Below, piece by piece: positions 15,311 to 24,640 of a stretch of 42,789 bases of DNA (position 1 is the stretch's first letter; the number at the start of each line of letters is the position of its first letter). Origin of the DNA: Pseudomonas taeanensis MS-3. GTDB lineage: Bacteria; Pseudomonadota; Gammaproteobacteria; Pseudomonadales; Pseudomonadaceae. The stretch spans positions 764,201 to 806,989 of the forward strand of contig NZ_AWSQ01000001.1 of the NCBI RefSeq assembly GCF_000498575.2, in the 5' to 3' direction. The notes under the pieces are model-generated. The model ran no database searches. It saw nothing but the letters and a program-made list of their open reading frames with translations, and was not told the origin of the DNA. Both the position numbers and the translations under genes were made by a program.

Positions 15311-17596
15311 ATGAATGACTTGGCTAGTGAAACCATGACTGCCTCACCGAAATCCCTCGGGTTGGACTTCAACACTCCGGCTCTGCAACGCAAACGCCGT
15401 TTGCGTGCCCTCAAAGATCGCATCGCGCGCAGGGCGGTATCGATCGGCGGTATGGCCGTACTGGGTGCCATCACCCTGATCTTCTTCTATCTCGCCTATG
15501 TGGTGCTGCCGATGTTCCAAGGCGCCAGCCTGGACAGCCGCAAGCCGGTGCAAGCCGCCTGGTTGAATGAGGCTGCGGCGCCGCTGCTGCTGACCCTGGA
15601 AGAGCAGAACCAGATGGGCATGCGCCTGGATCAGGGCGGCCAAGTGCAATTCTTCGACGCCAAGAGCATGCAGGCGGTCAGTCGCGTGCAGCTGCCGATT
15701 CCGGCGGATACGCGCATCGTCGCGGTCGGCCAGGATCAGCCGGGCAGCAACCGCGTGGCCTTGGGCCTGTCGAACGGGCAGGTGCTGGTGTTCCAGCATG
15801 TCTACAAGATCACTTATCCGAACGATGTGAAGACCATCAACCCGAGCATCGAGTACCCCTTCGGCGAGGCGCCGATCGAACTCGATACCCAGGGGCGCGA
15901 ACTCGATCACGTCGGCCTCAGCCTGAATGGCGGCACCCTGATGCTCGTCGGCTCCACCGGCACCGAGCTGCAGGTGCTGAGTCTGGGCCGCGAAGAAAAC
16001 CTGATGACCGGCGAGGTCAGCCTGAGCGAAGAGCGTGTATCGCTGCCGCAGATATCCGAGCCGATCAAGGCTCTGATCATCGATCCGCGTCATCTCTGGC
16101 TGTACGTGATCAATGGTCGCGCCACCGCAGACGTATTCGACATGCGCAACAACAGCCTGAATGGCCGTTACAAGCTGCTCGGCGACGCCAAGCTGGAAGT
16201 CACCAACGCCACCTCGCTGCTAGGCGGCATCTCGCTGATGATCGGCGACAACAGCGGTGCCATTCAGCAGTGGTTCATGGTCCGCCAGGACGATGGCAAG
16301 GCCGAGCTCACTTCGATTCGCAGTTTCCAGCTGGCCGGCAACCCGATCATCCAGATCCTCCCGGAAGAGCGGCGCAAGGGCTTCTTTGCCCTGGATAACA
16401 AGGGCAACCTGGGCATCTTCCACAGCACCGCGCACCGTACCCTGCTGACCGAGCCGGTGGCCGAGGGGCAGGCGATGCTGGCCCTGTCGCCGCGCGCCAA
16501 CCGCGTGCTGGTCGAGACGGATGGCCAGTTGCAGCGCCTGCTGGTCGACAACCCACACCCTGAAATCTCCTGGAGTTCACTGTGGGGCAAGGTCTGGTAT
16601 GAAAACTACGACGCCCCGCAGTATGTCTGGCAGTCGACCTCCGCCAGCACCGACAACGAGCCCAAGCTGAGCCTTGCGCCGCTGGCCTTTGGTACCCTGA
16701 AAGCGGCCTTCTACGCCATGCTCCTGGCCGCCCCGCTGGCCATCGCGGCGGCACTCTACACCGCCTACTTCATGGCCCCGGCGCTGCGTCGCAAGGTCAA
16801 ACCGGTGATCGAGCTGATGGAGGCCCTGCCGACGGTGATTCTCGGCTTCTTCGCCGGCCTGTTCCTCGCGCCTTACGTGGAAGGGCATCTGCCGGGCATC
16901 TTCAGCCTGCTGATTTTCACCCCGATCGGCATCCTGCTGGCCGGCTACCTGTGGAGCCGTCTGCCCGAGTCGATTCGCCTGAGCGTGCCGGATGGCTGGG
17001 AGTCGGCGTTGCTGATTCCGGTGATTCTGCTGGTCGGCTACCTGTCGCTGGGCTTGAGTGGCCATGTGGAAAACTGGCTGTTCGACGGCAATATGCGCCT
17101 GTGGCTGAGCAATGATCTGGGTATCCCCTTCGATCAACGCAACGCCCTGGTGGTCGGCCTGGCCATGGGTTTTGCGGTAATTCCCACCATCTTCTCGATT
17201 GCCGAAGACGCCGTGTTCAGTGTGCCCAAGAGCCTGACCTTCGGCTCCCTGGCCCTGGGTGCTACACCCTGGCAGACCCTGACCCGGGTGGTGATCCTTA
17301 CCGCCAGTCCGGGCATCTTCTCGGCGGTAATGATCGGCATGGGGCGCGCCGTCGGCGAAACCATGATCGTGCTGATGGCCACCGGCAACACCGCGATCAT
17401 GGACATGAGCATCTTCGAAGGCCTGCGCACCCTGGCCGCCAACGTGGCGGTGGAAATGCCGGAATCGGAAGTTGGCGGTACCCACTACCGCGTGCTGTTC
17501 CTCTCGGCACTGGTGCTGCTCGGTTTCACCTTTGTCATGAACACCCTGGCGGAGCTGGTGCGCCAGCGTCTGCGCGTCAAGTACGCCTCGCTCTAA
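15311..17596 (+). CDS. pstC: Phosphate ABC permease PstC, long form
   Basis: A 761-residue inner-membrane permease of the high-affinity phosphate importer, more than twice the length of E. coli PstC. After a first helix (about residues 49-72) comes a large periplasmic region of nearly 400 residues with repeated beta-strand-like segments (for example QGGQVQFFDAKSMQAV, RVALGLSNGQVLVF, GAIQQWFMVRQDDG), suggestive of a WD40/propeller-like fold. The C-terminal third is the canonical permease with EALPTVILGFFAGLFLAP, the EAA-like coupling loop SLTFGSLALGATPWQTLTRVV and MGRAVGETMIVLMATGN. Such extended PstC proteins are common in pseudomonads. It has its own Pho box and is followed by pstA after 15 nt. 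Confidence 0.95.
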   Translation: MNDLASETMTASPKSLGLDFNTPALQRKRRLRALKDRIARRAVSIGGMAVLGAITLIFFYLAYVVLPMFQGASLDSRKPVQAAWLNEAAAPLLLTLEEQNQMGMRLDQGGQVQFFDAKSMQAVSRVQLPIPADTRIVAVGQDQPGSNRVALGLSNGQVLVFQHVYKITYPNDVKTINPSIEYPFGEAPIELDTQGRELDHVGLSLNGGTLMLVGSTGTELQVLSLGREENLMTGEVSLSEERVSLPQISEPIKALIIDPRHLWLYVINGRATADVFDMRNNSLNGRYKLLGDAKLEVTNATSLLGGISLMIGDNSGAIQQWFMVRQDDGKAELTSIRSFQLAGNPIIQILPEERRKGFFALDNKGNLGIFHSTAHRTLLTEPVAEGQAMLALSPRANRVLVETDGQLQRLLVDNPHPEISWSSLWGKVWYENYDAPQYVWQSTSASTDNEPKLSLAPLAFGTLKAAFYAMLLAAPLAIAAALYTAYFMAPALRRKVKPVIELMEALPTVILGFFAGLFLAPYVEGHLPGIFSLLIFTPIGILLAGYLWSRLPESIRLSVPDGWESALLIPVILLVGYLSLGLSGHVENWLFDGNMRLWLSNDLGIPFDQRNALVVGLAMGFAVIPTIFSIAEDAVFSVPKSLTFGSLALGATPWQTLTRVVILTASPGIFSAVMIGMGRAVGETMIVLMATGNTAIMDMSIFEGLRTLAANVAVEMPESEVGGTHYRVLFLSALVLLGFTFVMNTLAELVRQRLRVKYASL

Positions 17597-17611
17597 GGCT
17601 TGGGAAGGTAT

Positions 17612-19288
17612 ATGTCCGTGAAGCAGAACAACCTGAAAACCTGGTTCAAGAGCGGTACGCCCTGGATCTGGATGAATGCCGGCGCGGTATCGATCGCCGT
17701 GATCATGACCCTGGGCTTGATGATGGTGATTGCCGTGCGTGGCCTCGGCCATTTCTGGCCGGCAGATATCGTTGAAGTCGACTACCAAGTGCCGGGCCAG
17801 GAAGCCAAGGTGATGGCCGGCGAGATCACCCAGATCGAAGAAGTGCCGCGTGCTCGTCTGGCTGCTTCCGGCTTGCCAGTGGACGCCGAGGGTGGCGAGT
17901 TCATGACCCGCGAGCTGTTCAAGGTGGGTAACCGCGACCTCTATGGTGCGGATTTCACCTGGGTGGTCGGTGAGTGGCTGAGCAACCAGCGTACGCCAGA
18001 GAACCTCACCGCTTTCGAGCGCCGCGAGTGGGGCAATTTCTATGGCTACCTGGTCAACGTCAAGGAAAACGGCGTGCTGGTGGCCGAGGGCGATGCCAGC
18101 TGGGCAGAGCTGCAGGCGCGTATCGAGCGGGTCGAGCAGCTGCACAACAAGCTGCAGCGTCTGCAGAAGAAGGACATCGGGCGGATCAACGCCGGCCTTG
18201 AGCGGATTCGCCTGAAGACCCGCAAGCTGGAACTGGAAGGCCGCCTGGATGAAGTCAGCCAGGCTGAACTGGACGCCGAGCGTGCGCAGTGGGACGCCGA
18301 ATACAAGGTGCTGGAGACCGAGCTGATCGCATTGAATCAGGCATTCAACCGCGACAGCGTGACCCTCAAGACTGTCGAGGGCCGTGAAGCCACCTTGAGC
18401 CTGGGCAAGGTGGTGCGGGCCTTCCAGCCCAATGCCATGGGCTACCTCGACAAACTCGGCTTCTATTTCGCCAAGCTGTGGGAGTTCGTCAGCGACGACC
18501 CGCGCGAAGCCAACACCGAGGGTGGCATCTTCCCGGCGATTTTCGGCACCGTGATGATGACGCTGATCATGGCCGTGATCGTCACCCCGTTCGGCGTGGT
18601 GGCGGCCATCTACCTGCGTGAATACGCCAAGCAGGGCCCGCTGACCCGGGTGATCCGCATCGCGGTGAACAACCTGGCGGGCGTGCCGGCGATCGTCTAC
18701 GGCGTGTTCGGCCTGGGCTTCTTCGTCTATGTGCTGGGTGGCTCGCTGGATCGCATGTTCTTCCCGGAAGCGGCTCCAGCCCCGACCTTCGGCACGCCGG
18801 GCCTGCTCTGGGCCTCGTTGACCCTGGCGATTCTCACCCTGCCGGTGGTGATCGTCGCTACCGAGGAAGGCCTGGCGCGGATTCCGCGGGCCGTACGTGA
18901 GGGCTCCCTGGCCCTCGGTGCGACCAAGGTAGAGACGCTCTGGCGGGTGGTGCTGCCGATGGCCAGCCCGGCGATGATGACCGGTCTGATTCTCGCCGTG
19001 GCCCGCGCCGCCGGTGAGGTGGCACCGCTGATGCTGGTGGGCGTGGTAAAGCTGGCGCCGAGCCTGCCGCTGGACGGCAACTACCCCTACCTGCACCTCG
19101 ATCAGAAGATCATGCACCTGGGCTTCCATATCTATGACGTCGGCTTCCAGAGTCCCAACGTCGAGGCCGCGCGGCCGCTGGTGTATGCCACCGCGTTGCT
19201 GCTGGTGCTGGTGATCGTGCTGCTCAACTTCAGTGCGGTGTATATCCGCAACCATCTGCGCGAGAAGTACAAGGCGCTGGATCACTAA
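17612..19288 (+). CDS. pstA: Phosphate ABC permease PstA, long form with DUF3333-like N-terminus
   Basis: A 558-residue partner permease of PstC. Helix 1 is about residues 18-42; a periplasmic insertion of roughly 250 residues follows, containing a charged coiled coil (about residues 165-245: ARIERVEQLHNKLQRLQKKD through ELIALNQAFN). The canonical permease half contains GVPAIVYGVFGLGFFVY, the coupling loop EGSLALGATKVETLWRVVLPMASPAMMTG and ARAAGEVAPLMLVGVV. I start at ATG 17612, preceded by GGGAAGG, rather than the upstream in-frame ATG at 17600. pstB follows after 67 nt. The extended region probably pairs with that of PstC. Confidence 0.95.
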   Translation: MSVKQNNLKTWFKSGTPWIWMNAGAVSIAVIMTLGLMMVIAVRGLGHFWPADIVEVDYQVPGQEAKVMAGEITQIEEVPRARLAASGLPVDAEGGEFMTRELFKVGNRDLYGADFTWVVGEWLSNQRTPENLTAFERREWGNFYGYLVNVKENGVLVAEGDASWAELQARIERVEQLHNKLQRLQKKDIGRINAGLERIRLKTRKLELEGRLDEVSQAELDAERAQWDAEYKVLETELIALNQAFNRDSVTLKTVEGREATLSLGKVVRAFQPNAMGYLDKLGFYFAKLWEFVSDDPREANTEGGIFPAIFGTVMMTLIMAVIVTPFGVVAAIYLREYAKQGPLTRVIRIAVNNLAGVPAIVYGVFGLGFFVYVLGGSLDRMFFPEAAPAPTFGTPGLLWASLTLAILTLPVVIVATEEGLARIPRAVREGSLALGATKVETLWRVVLPMASPAMMTGLILAVARAAGEVAPLMLVGVVKLAPSLPLDGNYPYLHLDQKIMHLGFHIYDVGFQSPNVEAARPLVYATALLLVLVIVLLNFSAVYIRNHLREKYKALDH

Positions 19289-19355
19289 TCCTTGTACGCC
19301 CGCGGCCTCAGTGCGGCGGGTGTGCACAACGAATTGTTAGCGTAGGGAGCATCCC

Positions 19356-20189
19356 ATGCAGCACGACACACCAACACACGGTATCGACATGGCGGCCCTC
19401 GGCCGCGATCGCCAGGGCCTGAACATGGCCGATGAGCGCGTGACCATCGACGTACCGGGTCTGAACCTGTACTACGGCGACAAGCAGGCGCTGTTCGATG
19501 TCAGCATGAAGATACCCAAGCAGCGTGTGACCGCCTTTATCGGCCCGTCCGGTTGCGGCAAGTCGACCCTGCTGCGCACCTTCAACCGGATGAACGACCT
19601 GGTCGACGGCTGCCGCGTGGAAGGCGAGATCAATCTCGACGGCCGCAATATCTACCGCAAGGGCGAAGATGTCGCCGAACTGCGCCGTCGCGTCGGTATG
19701 GTGTTCCAGAAGCCCAACCCGTTCCCCAAGAGCATCTACGAGAACGTGGTGTACGGCTTGCGCATCCAGGGCATCAACCAGAAGCGCGTGCTCGACGAAG
19801 CGGTGGAGTGGTCGCTGAAAAACGCGGCGTTGTGGGACGAGGTCAAGGACCGTCTGCACGACTCGGCGCTGGGACTGTCCGGGGGCCAGCAACAGCGTCT
19901 GATCATCGCCCGCACCGTGGCGGTGCAGCCGGAAGTGCTGCTGCTCGATGAGCCCTGCTCGGCCCTCGATCCGATCTCCACGCTGAAAGTCGAAGAGCTG
20001 ATCTACGAGCTGAAATCCAAGTACACCATCGTCATCGTCACCCACAACATGCAGCAGGCCGCGCGCGTGTCGGACTATACGGCGTTCATGTACATGGGCA
20101 AGCTGATCGAATTTGGCGATACCGACGCGTTGTTTACCAACCCGGCGAAGAAACAAACAGAAGACTACATCACCGGCCGCTACGGCTAA
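19356..20189 (+). CDS. pstB: Phosphate ABC transporter ATPase PstB
   Basis: A 277-residue ATPase that energises PstCA. Walker [10 protein letters not shown] (residues 63-71), the Q-loop [22 protein letters not shown] (a PstB hallmark), signature [14 protein letters not shown], Walker [15 protein letters not shown] and the switch His in [18 protein letters not shown] are intact. AGGGAGC precedes ATG 19356. The stop codon coincides with the left end of a small inverted-repeat element (20186-20292), which separates pstB from phoU. Together with PhoU and PhoR it also takes part in phosphate signalling. Confidence 0.97.
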   Translation: MQHDTPTHGIDMAALGRDRQGLNMADERVTIDVPGLNLYYGDKQALFDVSMKIPKQRVTAFIGPSGCGKSTLLRTFNRMNDLVDGCRVEGEINLDGRNIYRKGEDVAELRRRVGMVFQKPNPFPKSIYENVVYGLRIQGINQKRVLDEAVEWSLKNAALWDEVKDRLHDSALGLSGGQQQRLIIARTVAVQPEVLLLDEPCSALDPISTLKVEELIYELKSKYTIVIVTHNMQQAARVSDYTAFMYMGKLIEFGDTDALFTNPAKKQTEDYITGRYG

Positions 20190-20292
20190 GGCCATGGTAA
20201 ATACTCCCTGGCTTTGTCGAGCGCGCTTGCCGTACTACTCGTACTGTCAGCGCACGCCCTTCGCGCCAGTGAGCATTTTCCAAGGGCCTTAG
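20186..20292. mobile_element. MITE-like inverted-repeat element at the pstB stop
   Basis: A 107-bp segment bounded by CTAAGGCC at 20186-20193 and GGCCTTAG at 20285-20292. Allowing one indel, the end repeats extend over about 22 bp (tggWaaatRctc inside). Its TAA is the pstB stop codon. The interior has no open frame. It has the form of a non-autonomous repeat; copy number in the genome cannot be seen here. Confidence 0.6.
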
Positions 20293-20364
20293 CAGTGAAC
20301 TCAACCTGAAGGGTGCGCGTGTGCACCACAGCCACCCAAGCTGGCAGCTTTCGCGGAGCGACAC

Positions 20365-21096
20365 ATGATCAACAAAGACAGCCTCACCCATCACATCTCC
20401 CAACAGTTCAACGCCGAGCTGGAGGAGGTGCGCAGCCACTTCCTGGCGATGGGCGGCCTGGTCGAGAAGCAGGTCAACGATGCGGTCACGTCGTTGATCG
20501 ATGCCGACTCCGGTCTGGCCCAACAGGTGCGTGAGGTCGACGATCAGATCAACCAGATGGAACGCAATATCGACGAGGAGTGCGTGCGCATCCTCGCTCG
20601 TCGCCAGCCAGCGGCTTCCGATTTGCGCTTGATCATCAGCATCTCCAAGGCCGTGATCGACCTCGAGCGCGTTGGCGACGAGGCGACCAAGATCGCCAAG
20701 CGCGCGATTCTGCTGTGCGAGGAGGGCGAGTCGCCGCGCGGCTATGTGGAAATTCGCCATATCGGCGATCAGGTACGCAAGATGGTGCGCGAGGCGCTGG
20801 ACGCCTTCGCCCGCTTCGACGCCGACCTGGCGTTGTCGGTGGCGCAATACGACAAGACCGTCGACCGCGAGTACAAGACTGCCCTGCGCGAACTGGTCAC
20901 CTACATGATGGAAGACCCGCGCTCGATATCGCGGGTGCTCAACGTGATCTGGGCCCTGCGTTCGCTGGAGCGTATTGGCGACCATGCGCGCAATATCGCC
21001 GAACTGGTGATCTATCTGGTGCGCGGTACCGACGTGAAACACATCGGCCTGACCCGTATGCAGGAAGAAGTACAAGGTAAGGGTAAGGACAGCTAA
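20365..21096 (+). CDS. phoU: Phosphate-signalling protein PhoU
   Basis: A 243-residue protein made of two homologous three-helix PhoU domains. The metal-binding E/D-x3-D motifs are visible in both halves: ERNIDEEC and DLERVGDEATKIAKRAI in the first, SLERIGDHARNIAELVIY in the second. PhoU acts between the Pst transporter and PhoR, keeping the Pho regulon off when phosphate is sufficient. It lies 175 nt after pstB; most of that gap is an inserted repeat element, so phoU may still be in the pst transcript. GGAGCGAC precedes ATG 20365. Length and motifs are typical. Confidence 0.96.
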   Translation: MINKDSLTHHISQQFNAELEEVRSHFLAMGGLVEKQVNDAVTSLIDADSGLAQQVREVDDQINQMERNIDEECVRILARRQPAASDLRLIISISKAVIDLERVGDEATKIAKRAILLCEEGESPRGYVEIRHIGDQVRKMVREALDAFARFDADLALSVAQYDKTVDREYKTALRELVTYMMEDPRSISRVLNVIWALRSLERIGDHARNIAELVIYLVRGTDVKHIGLTRMQEEVQGKGKDS

Positions 21097-21098
21097 GA

Positions 21099-21154
21099 CC
21101 CAGTTGCTCGGCTCGGCGGCGCTGTGCGGCAGCGCCGAAGGCCTGAGCACTGGG
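21099..21154 (+). terminator. Long imperfect hairpin after phoU
   Basis: CCCAGTTGCTC (from 21099) pairs with GAGCACTGGG (to 21154) with one bulge, and an inner stem GGCGCTG/CAGCGCC closes the tip. CGTTTG follows. It is the likely end of the pst-phoU message. Confidence 0.6.
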
Positions 21155-21295
21155 CGTTTGATCGCCGTGTAGGCACGTCAGCCAGACTCGCAGAGTGCCG
21201 GCCGGGCGGCACAAGGCCAGCTATTCGCGGCTTTAAGGTTGGCCTTTGCCCGCTTGCGACGATTATGCTTAGGCGCATTCGTATGGGAGTGGCCG

Positions 21296-22198
21296 ATGAG
21301 CAAAGTCAGCGTGCTGGTGGTGGACGACGCAACCTTTATCCGTGATCTGGTGAAAAAGGGCCTGCGCGATCACTTCCCCGGAGTAAAGATCGAGGAAGCC
21401 ATCAATGGCCGCAAAGCCCAGCAAATGCTGGCACGGCAGAGCATCGACCTGATCCTCTGTGACTGGGAGATGCCGGAAATGACCGGACTCGAACTGCTCA
21501 GCTGGTGCCGCGAACAGGACAACCTGAAAAGCGTGCCCTTCATCATGGTCACCAGTCGTGGTGACAAGGAAAACGTGGTGCAGGCGATTCAGGCCGGTGT
21601 CAGTGATTTCATTGGCAAGCCTTTCTCCAACGAGCAGTTGGTGACCAAGGTGAAGAAAGCCTTGAGTCGCGCAGGCAAGCTGGATTTGCTGAGCAAAGCG
21701 CCCAAAGCGATGACATCGGCGTTCGCCAATGACTCGCTGTCCGCCCTGACCGGCGGCAAGACCGAGGTGATCAAGCCTAGCGCGCCCGCCGCTGTCGTGC
21801 CTGCCGCCGGCTTCAGCGCCAAGCCAGCCGCGGCGCAATCGACGGTCAAGGCAGCGCCGTCCGGGCGCGGCCAGGGCCAGCTGCGACTGCCCACCGGAAG
21901 CATGCCCTGCGTGATCAAGGCGCTGAGCCTCAAGGACGCGCAGCTACTGGTCAAGCGCAGCGACCAACTGCCCCAGGTGCTGGAAAGCGCGGTGCTCGAT
22001 CTGCAGCAGGGCGAAGGCGGGGAAGTGGCGCGGCTCAACGGTTACTTGCATGCCATTGCCGCCTTCGAACCGAAAGCCGATAGCGAGTGGCTGCAACTGA
22101 CGCTGCGCTTCGTCGATCAAGATCCGCAAAAACTCGATTATCTGTCGCGCCTGATCGCTCGCGGTACCGCGCAAAAGCATTTCAGTCCCGGCGCCTAG
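21296..22198 (+). CDS. Response regulator: REC domain plus PilZ-like C-terminal domain
   Basis: A 300-residue protein corresponding in position to the orphan regulator I recall as PA5364. The REC domain (residues 1-120) has the acidic pair D10-D11, phospho-acceptor D56 in LILCDWEMP, the TS of MVTSRG and the Lys of IGKPF. A flexible Ala/Pro-rich linker (about 150-185) leads to a C-terminal beta-rich domain (RLPTGSMPCVIKALSLKDAQ to LTLRFVDQDPQKLDYLSRLI) that looks like PilZ but lacks the RxxxR and D/NxSxxG c-di-GMP motifs. ATG 21296 with GGGAG upstream is preferred over an unsupported extension from 21239. The output is unknown; no kinase is adjacent. Confidence 0.8.
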   Translation: MSKVSVLVVDDATFIRDLVKKGLRDHFPGVKIEEAINGRKAQQMLARQSIDLILCDWEMPEMTGLELLSWCREQDNLKSVPFIMVTSRGDKENVVQAIQAGVSDFIGKPFSNEQLVTKVKKALSRAGKLDLLSKAPKAMTSAFANDSLSALTGGKTEVIKPSAPAAVVPAAGFSAKPAAAQSTVKAAPSGRGQGQLRLPTGSMPCVIKALSLKDAQLLVKRSDQLPQVLESAVLDLQQGEGGEVARLNGYLHAIAAFEPKADSEWLQLTLRFVDQDPQKLDYLSRLIARGTAQKHFSPGA

Positions 22199-22372
22199 CC
22201 TGGCTGCCCGTGCAGCGGGGTAACCCGAGGCTGTGTTCGCGCGTCACTCGGTCCGGCGAGCCTGTCGGGCGCGAGCTGGCGCACAACCCTGAGCGCATTG
22301 GCTCGCACCCTGTGAGACGGGCTGCTAGTCTGCATTAGCGGGATTTCGAAAAACTATAAGATCCGAGTGTTT

Positions 22373-23269
22373 ATGCTAGGGCGCCTGATTCTACTCTGCA
22401 GCTTGTTGGCCGTAGCCGGCCACGCGGCTGCCTTGACCATCTACAAATACACCGATGCCAACGGCGTGGTCACCTACACCGACCAGGCGGCGCCGGGCGC
22501 ACAGGTGTTCGTGTTTCGTGATCGCATGGTCGAGCGCCTGGATAACCAGGTGAAACTGGAAACCAAGAAGCACGCCGCCGGTGAGACTCTGCTGGTGCGC
22601 AATGACCTGTATGCGCCCGTGCAGATCGAACTGAAGCTGGAACAGGTGCGCAATGCCGTCGGTGCTCCAGACCAGCCAATCACCTGGGTGTTGCCGCCGC
22701 GCAGCAAGATCCGCCTGGCCACCCTGGCCGCGCGCGACCCGAGCCAACCCCTGAGTTACACGCCCAAGCTGCGCTATGCCCTGGGCGACCCGCGTTTGTT
22801 GCCGACGCAGAACCGTTATCCTCTGCCCTGGCGCGGGGGGCCGTTTCGCCTGAGTCAGGGCGCCAACGGTAAATACAGCCACTTCACCCCGAAAGGCCGC
22901 TACGCCCTGGACATCGCCATGCCCGAGGGCACGCCGATCATTGCCGCACGAGGCGGGGTGGTGGTGAAGACCGAAAATCGCCAGAGCGGGCGCGGTAACA
23001 ACCCCTCCGGCAACTACGTACGCATCCTCCACGACGACGGCACCATGGGCGTCTACCTGCATCTGATGAAGGGTTCGGTACAGGTCCAGGAAGGGCGTCG
23101 GGTGCAGGTCGGCAGCATGCTCGCCCGCTCCGGCAATACCGGTAACAGCACCGGCCCGCATCTGCACTTCGTGGTGCAGCGCAATGTCGGTCTGGCCCTG
23201 GAGTCAATCCCGTTCGACTTCAGCCAGCCGGTCAACAGTCTGCCGAACTTCGCCGTCGGCGGCGAGTAG
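22373..23269 (+). CDS. M23 family metallopeptidase with N-terminal DUF4124 domain
   Basis: A 298-residue exported protein: signal peptide (about residues 1-21), a DUF4124-like segment (LTIYKYTDANGVVTYTDQAA, about 23-42), a linker beta domain, and a C-terminal LytM/M23 domain (about 165-280). Zinc-site and catalytic residues are seen in the SHF...YALDIAMPEGTPIIAARGGVV region, in GVYLHLMKG and in GPHLHFVV. These enzymes cut peptidoglycan cross-links or serve as LytM regulators in the periplasm. ATG 22373 is chosen; an in-frame GTG at 22367 is equally possible and adds two residues. This is the last gene of the Pho-side backbone before the ectoine locus. Confidence 0.88.
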   Translation: MLGRLILLCSLLAVAGHAAALTIYKYTDANGVVTYTDQAAPGAQVFVFRDRMVERLDNQVKLETKKHAAGETLLVRNDLYAPVQIELKLEQVRNAVGAPDQPITWVLPPRSKIRLATLAARDPSQPLSYTPKLRYALGDPRLLPTQNRYPLPWRGGPFRLSQGANGKYSHFTPKGRYALDIAMPEGTPIIAARGGVVVKTENRQSGRGNNPSGNYVRILHDDGTMGVYLHLMKGSVQVQEGRRVQVGSMLARSGNTGNSTGPHLHFVVQRNVGLALESIPFDFSQPVNSLPNFAVGGE

Positions 23270-23346
23270 CCCGGGGCCGAGCTTTCGGCCGGGTTGCCGG
23301 CTCCGGCCGCTTCACCTCTCCTGTACCCCTTCAGTTCAGCGGCGCC

Positions 23347-24630
23347 TCAGCGGAACGCCAGGTCGCGCAGGAACAGGGATATCTGCGGAAAGGCGATCAA
23401 CAGCACCGAGGTCAGCAGCAGGATGATGAAGAACGGCAGACTGCCGCGGATCACCTCGAAGTAGGGGCGGCGGAACACCGCGATGGCGGTAAAGATGTCG
23501 CAGCCGAATGGTGGCGTAGCCGAGCCGATGGCCGCCTGCAGGGTGATGATGGTGCCCACCAGCACGGGATCGAGACCGGACAGCTTGACCGCCGGAGCGA
23601 AGATCGGCACCAGAATCAGCATCACCACGATCGGGTCGACGAACATGCAGCCGATGAAGAAGGCGATCGAGATGATGATCAGCAGCCCGGTCGGCGAGGC
23701 ATCCATCAGGCCGATACCGCCGAGGATCTGTTGCGGGATCTGGGCGAAGGAAATCACCCAGGAGAACGCCGAACCGGCCCCCACCAGGATGAACACCACG
23801 GCGGTAATCAGGCCGGTGGACAGGGCGATACTGGACAGGTCGCCGAGCTTCACCCGGCGGAAGATCACCACCTCCAAGATCAACGCGTAGAGCACCGACA
23901 CCGCGGCGGCCTCGGTGGGGCTGAACACGCCGGTATAGATGCCACCGATGGTCATCACCGGCAACAACAGCGGCAATATGGCGCGGCGGCAGGTGCGCAG
24001 GCGTTCGCTCCAACTGAATTTCTCGCCCTGGGGAATGCCCACCACGCGGGCGTAGCCATAGCAGTAGCCGGCCAGCAGCAGCAGTAACAGCAGACCTGGA
24101 CCGATACCGGCGATAAACAGTTCGGCCACCGATGTGCCGGAGACCACGCCATAGATGATCATGCCGATGCTCGGCGGAATCAGCAGGGCGATGTCCGAGG
24201 CGTTGATGATCAGGGCGATGGCAAAGCTGTCCTTGTAGCCCTGCTGGAGCATCTTCGGGCGCATGATGCTGCCCACCCCGACCACAGTCGCCTGGGTCGA
24301 GCCGGACAGCGCACCGAACAGCGCGCAGCTCAATGCGGTGGTCACCGCCATGCCGCCGCGCACATGGCCGACGAAGGCCATGGCCACGTCCAGCAGGCGA
24401 TTGGCGGTGGCACCGCGGGTGATGATGTCGGCGGCGAGAATGAACATCGGCACCGCCACCAGGGCGGAGGGGCGGATGCCGGCGATCATCTGCTGGATGA
24501 TGAACTCCGGGCCCATGTTGAAGAAAAACACAAAGCCGGTAGCGGCGGCGGCGAGCAGAGTGACCATCATCGGGAAACCGGCCAACAGCAGCACCAGCAT
24601 GATGATCAGGAGTGTGGTGGTCATGTCCAT
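23347..24630 (-). CDS. uehC: TRAP large membrane subunit of the ectoine transporter (UehC/TeaC-like)
   Basis: A 427-residue DctM-family channel subunit with about 12 helices. Signatures include LLAGFPMMVTLLAAAATGFVFF, SALVAVPMFILAADIITRGATANRLLDVAMAFVGHVRGGMAV, the SGSTQATVVGVGSIMRP segment and IGSATPPFGCDIFTAIAVFRRPY. I start at ATG 24630 (MDMTTTLLIIML), which gives the standard DctM length; an ATG at 24666 would overlap dctQ. It follows dctQ by 10 nt on the minus strand, driven by the promoter at 25234-25262. Substrate assignment rests on the surrounding ectoine genes and the TeaA-like binding protein at 29221. Confidence 0.88.
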   Translation of the reverse strand: MDMTTTLLIIMLVLLLAGFPMMVTLLAAAATGFVFFFNMGPEFIIQQMIAGIRPSALVAVPMFILAADIITRGATANRLLDVAMAFVGHVRGGMAVTTALSCALFGALSGSTQATVVGVGSIMRPKMLQQGYKDSFAIALIINASDIALLIPPSIGMIIYGVVSGTSVAELFIAGIGPGLLLLLLLAGYCYGYARVVGIPQGEKFSWSERLRTCRRAILPLLLPVMTIGGIYTGVFSPTEAAAVSVLYALILEVVIFRRVKLGDLSSIALSTGLITAVVFILVGAGSAFSWVISFAQIPQQILGGIGLMDASPTGLLIIISIAFFIGCMFVDPIVVMLILVPIFAPAVKLSGLDPVLVGTIITLQAAIGSATPPFGCDIFTAIAVFRRPYFEVIRGSLPFFIILLLTSVLLIAFPQISLFLRDLAFR

Positions 24631-24640
24631 TAGCGGCGAC

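Noticed and set aside
16577..19327. A 916-codon open frame on the minus strand opposite pstC/pstA
   Set aside because: It is antisense to two well-supported permease genes, has His/Gln-rich low-complexity composition typical of reversed GC-rich codons, and has no domain signature.
23275..23290. Attachment-site or integration junction at the left edge of the ectoine locus
   Set aside because: Only a GGCCGA/TCGGCC hairpin is present; no direct repeat matching the right edge near 39940 and no integrase were seen.
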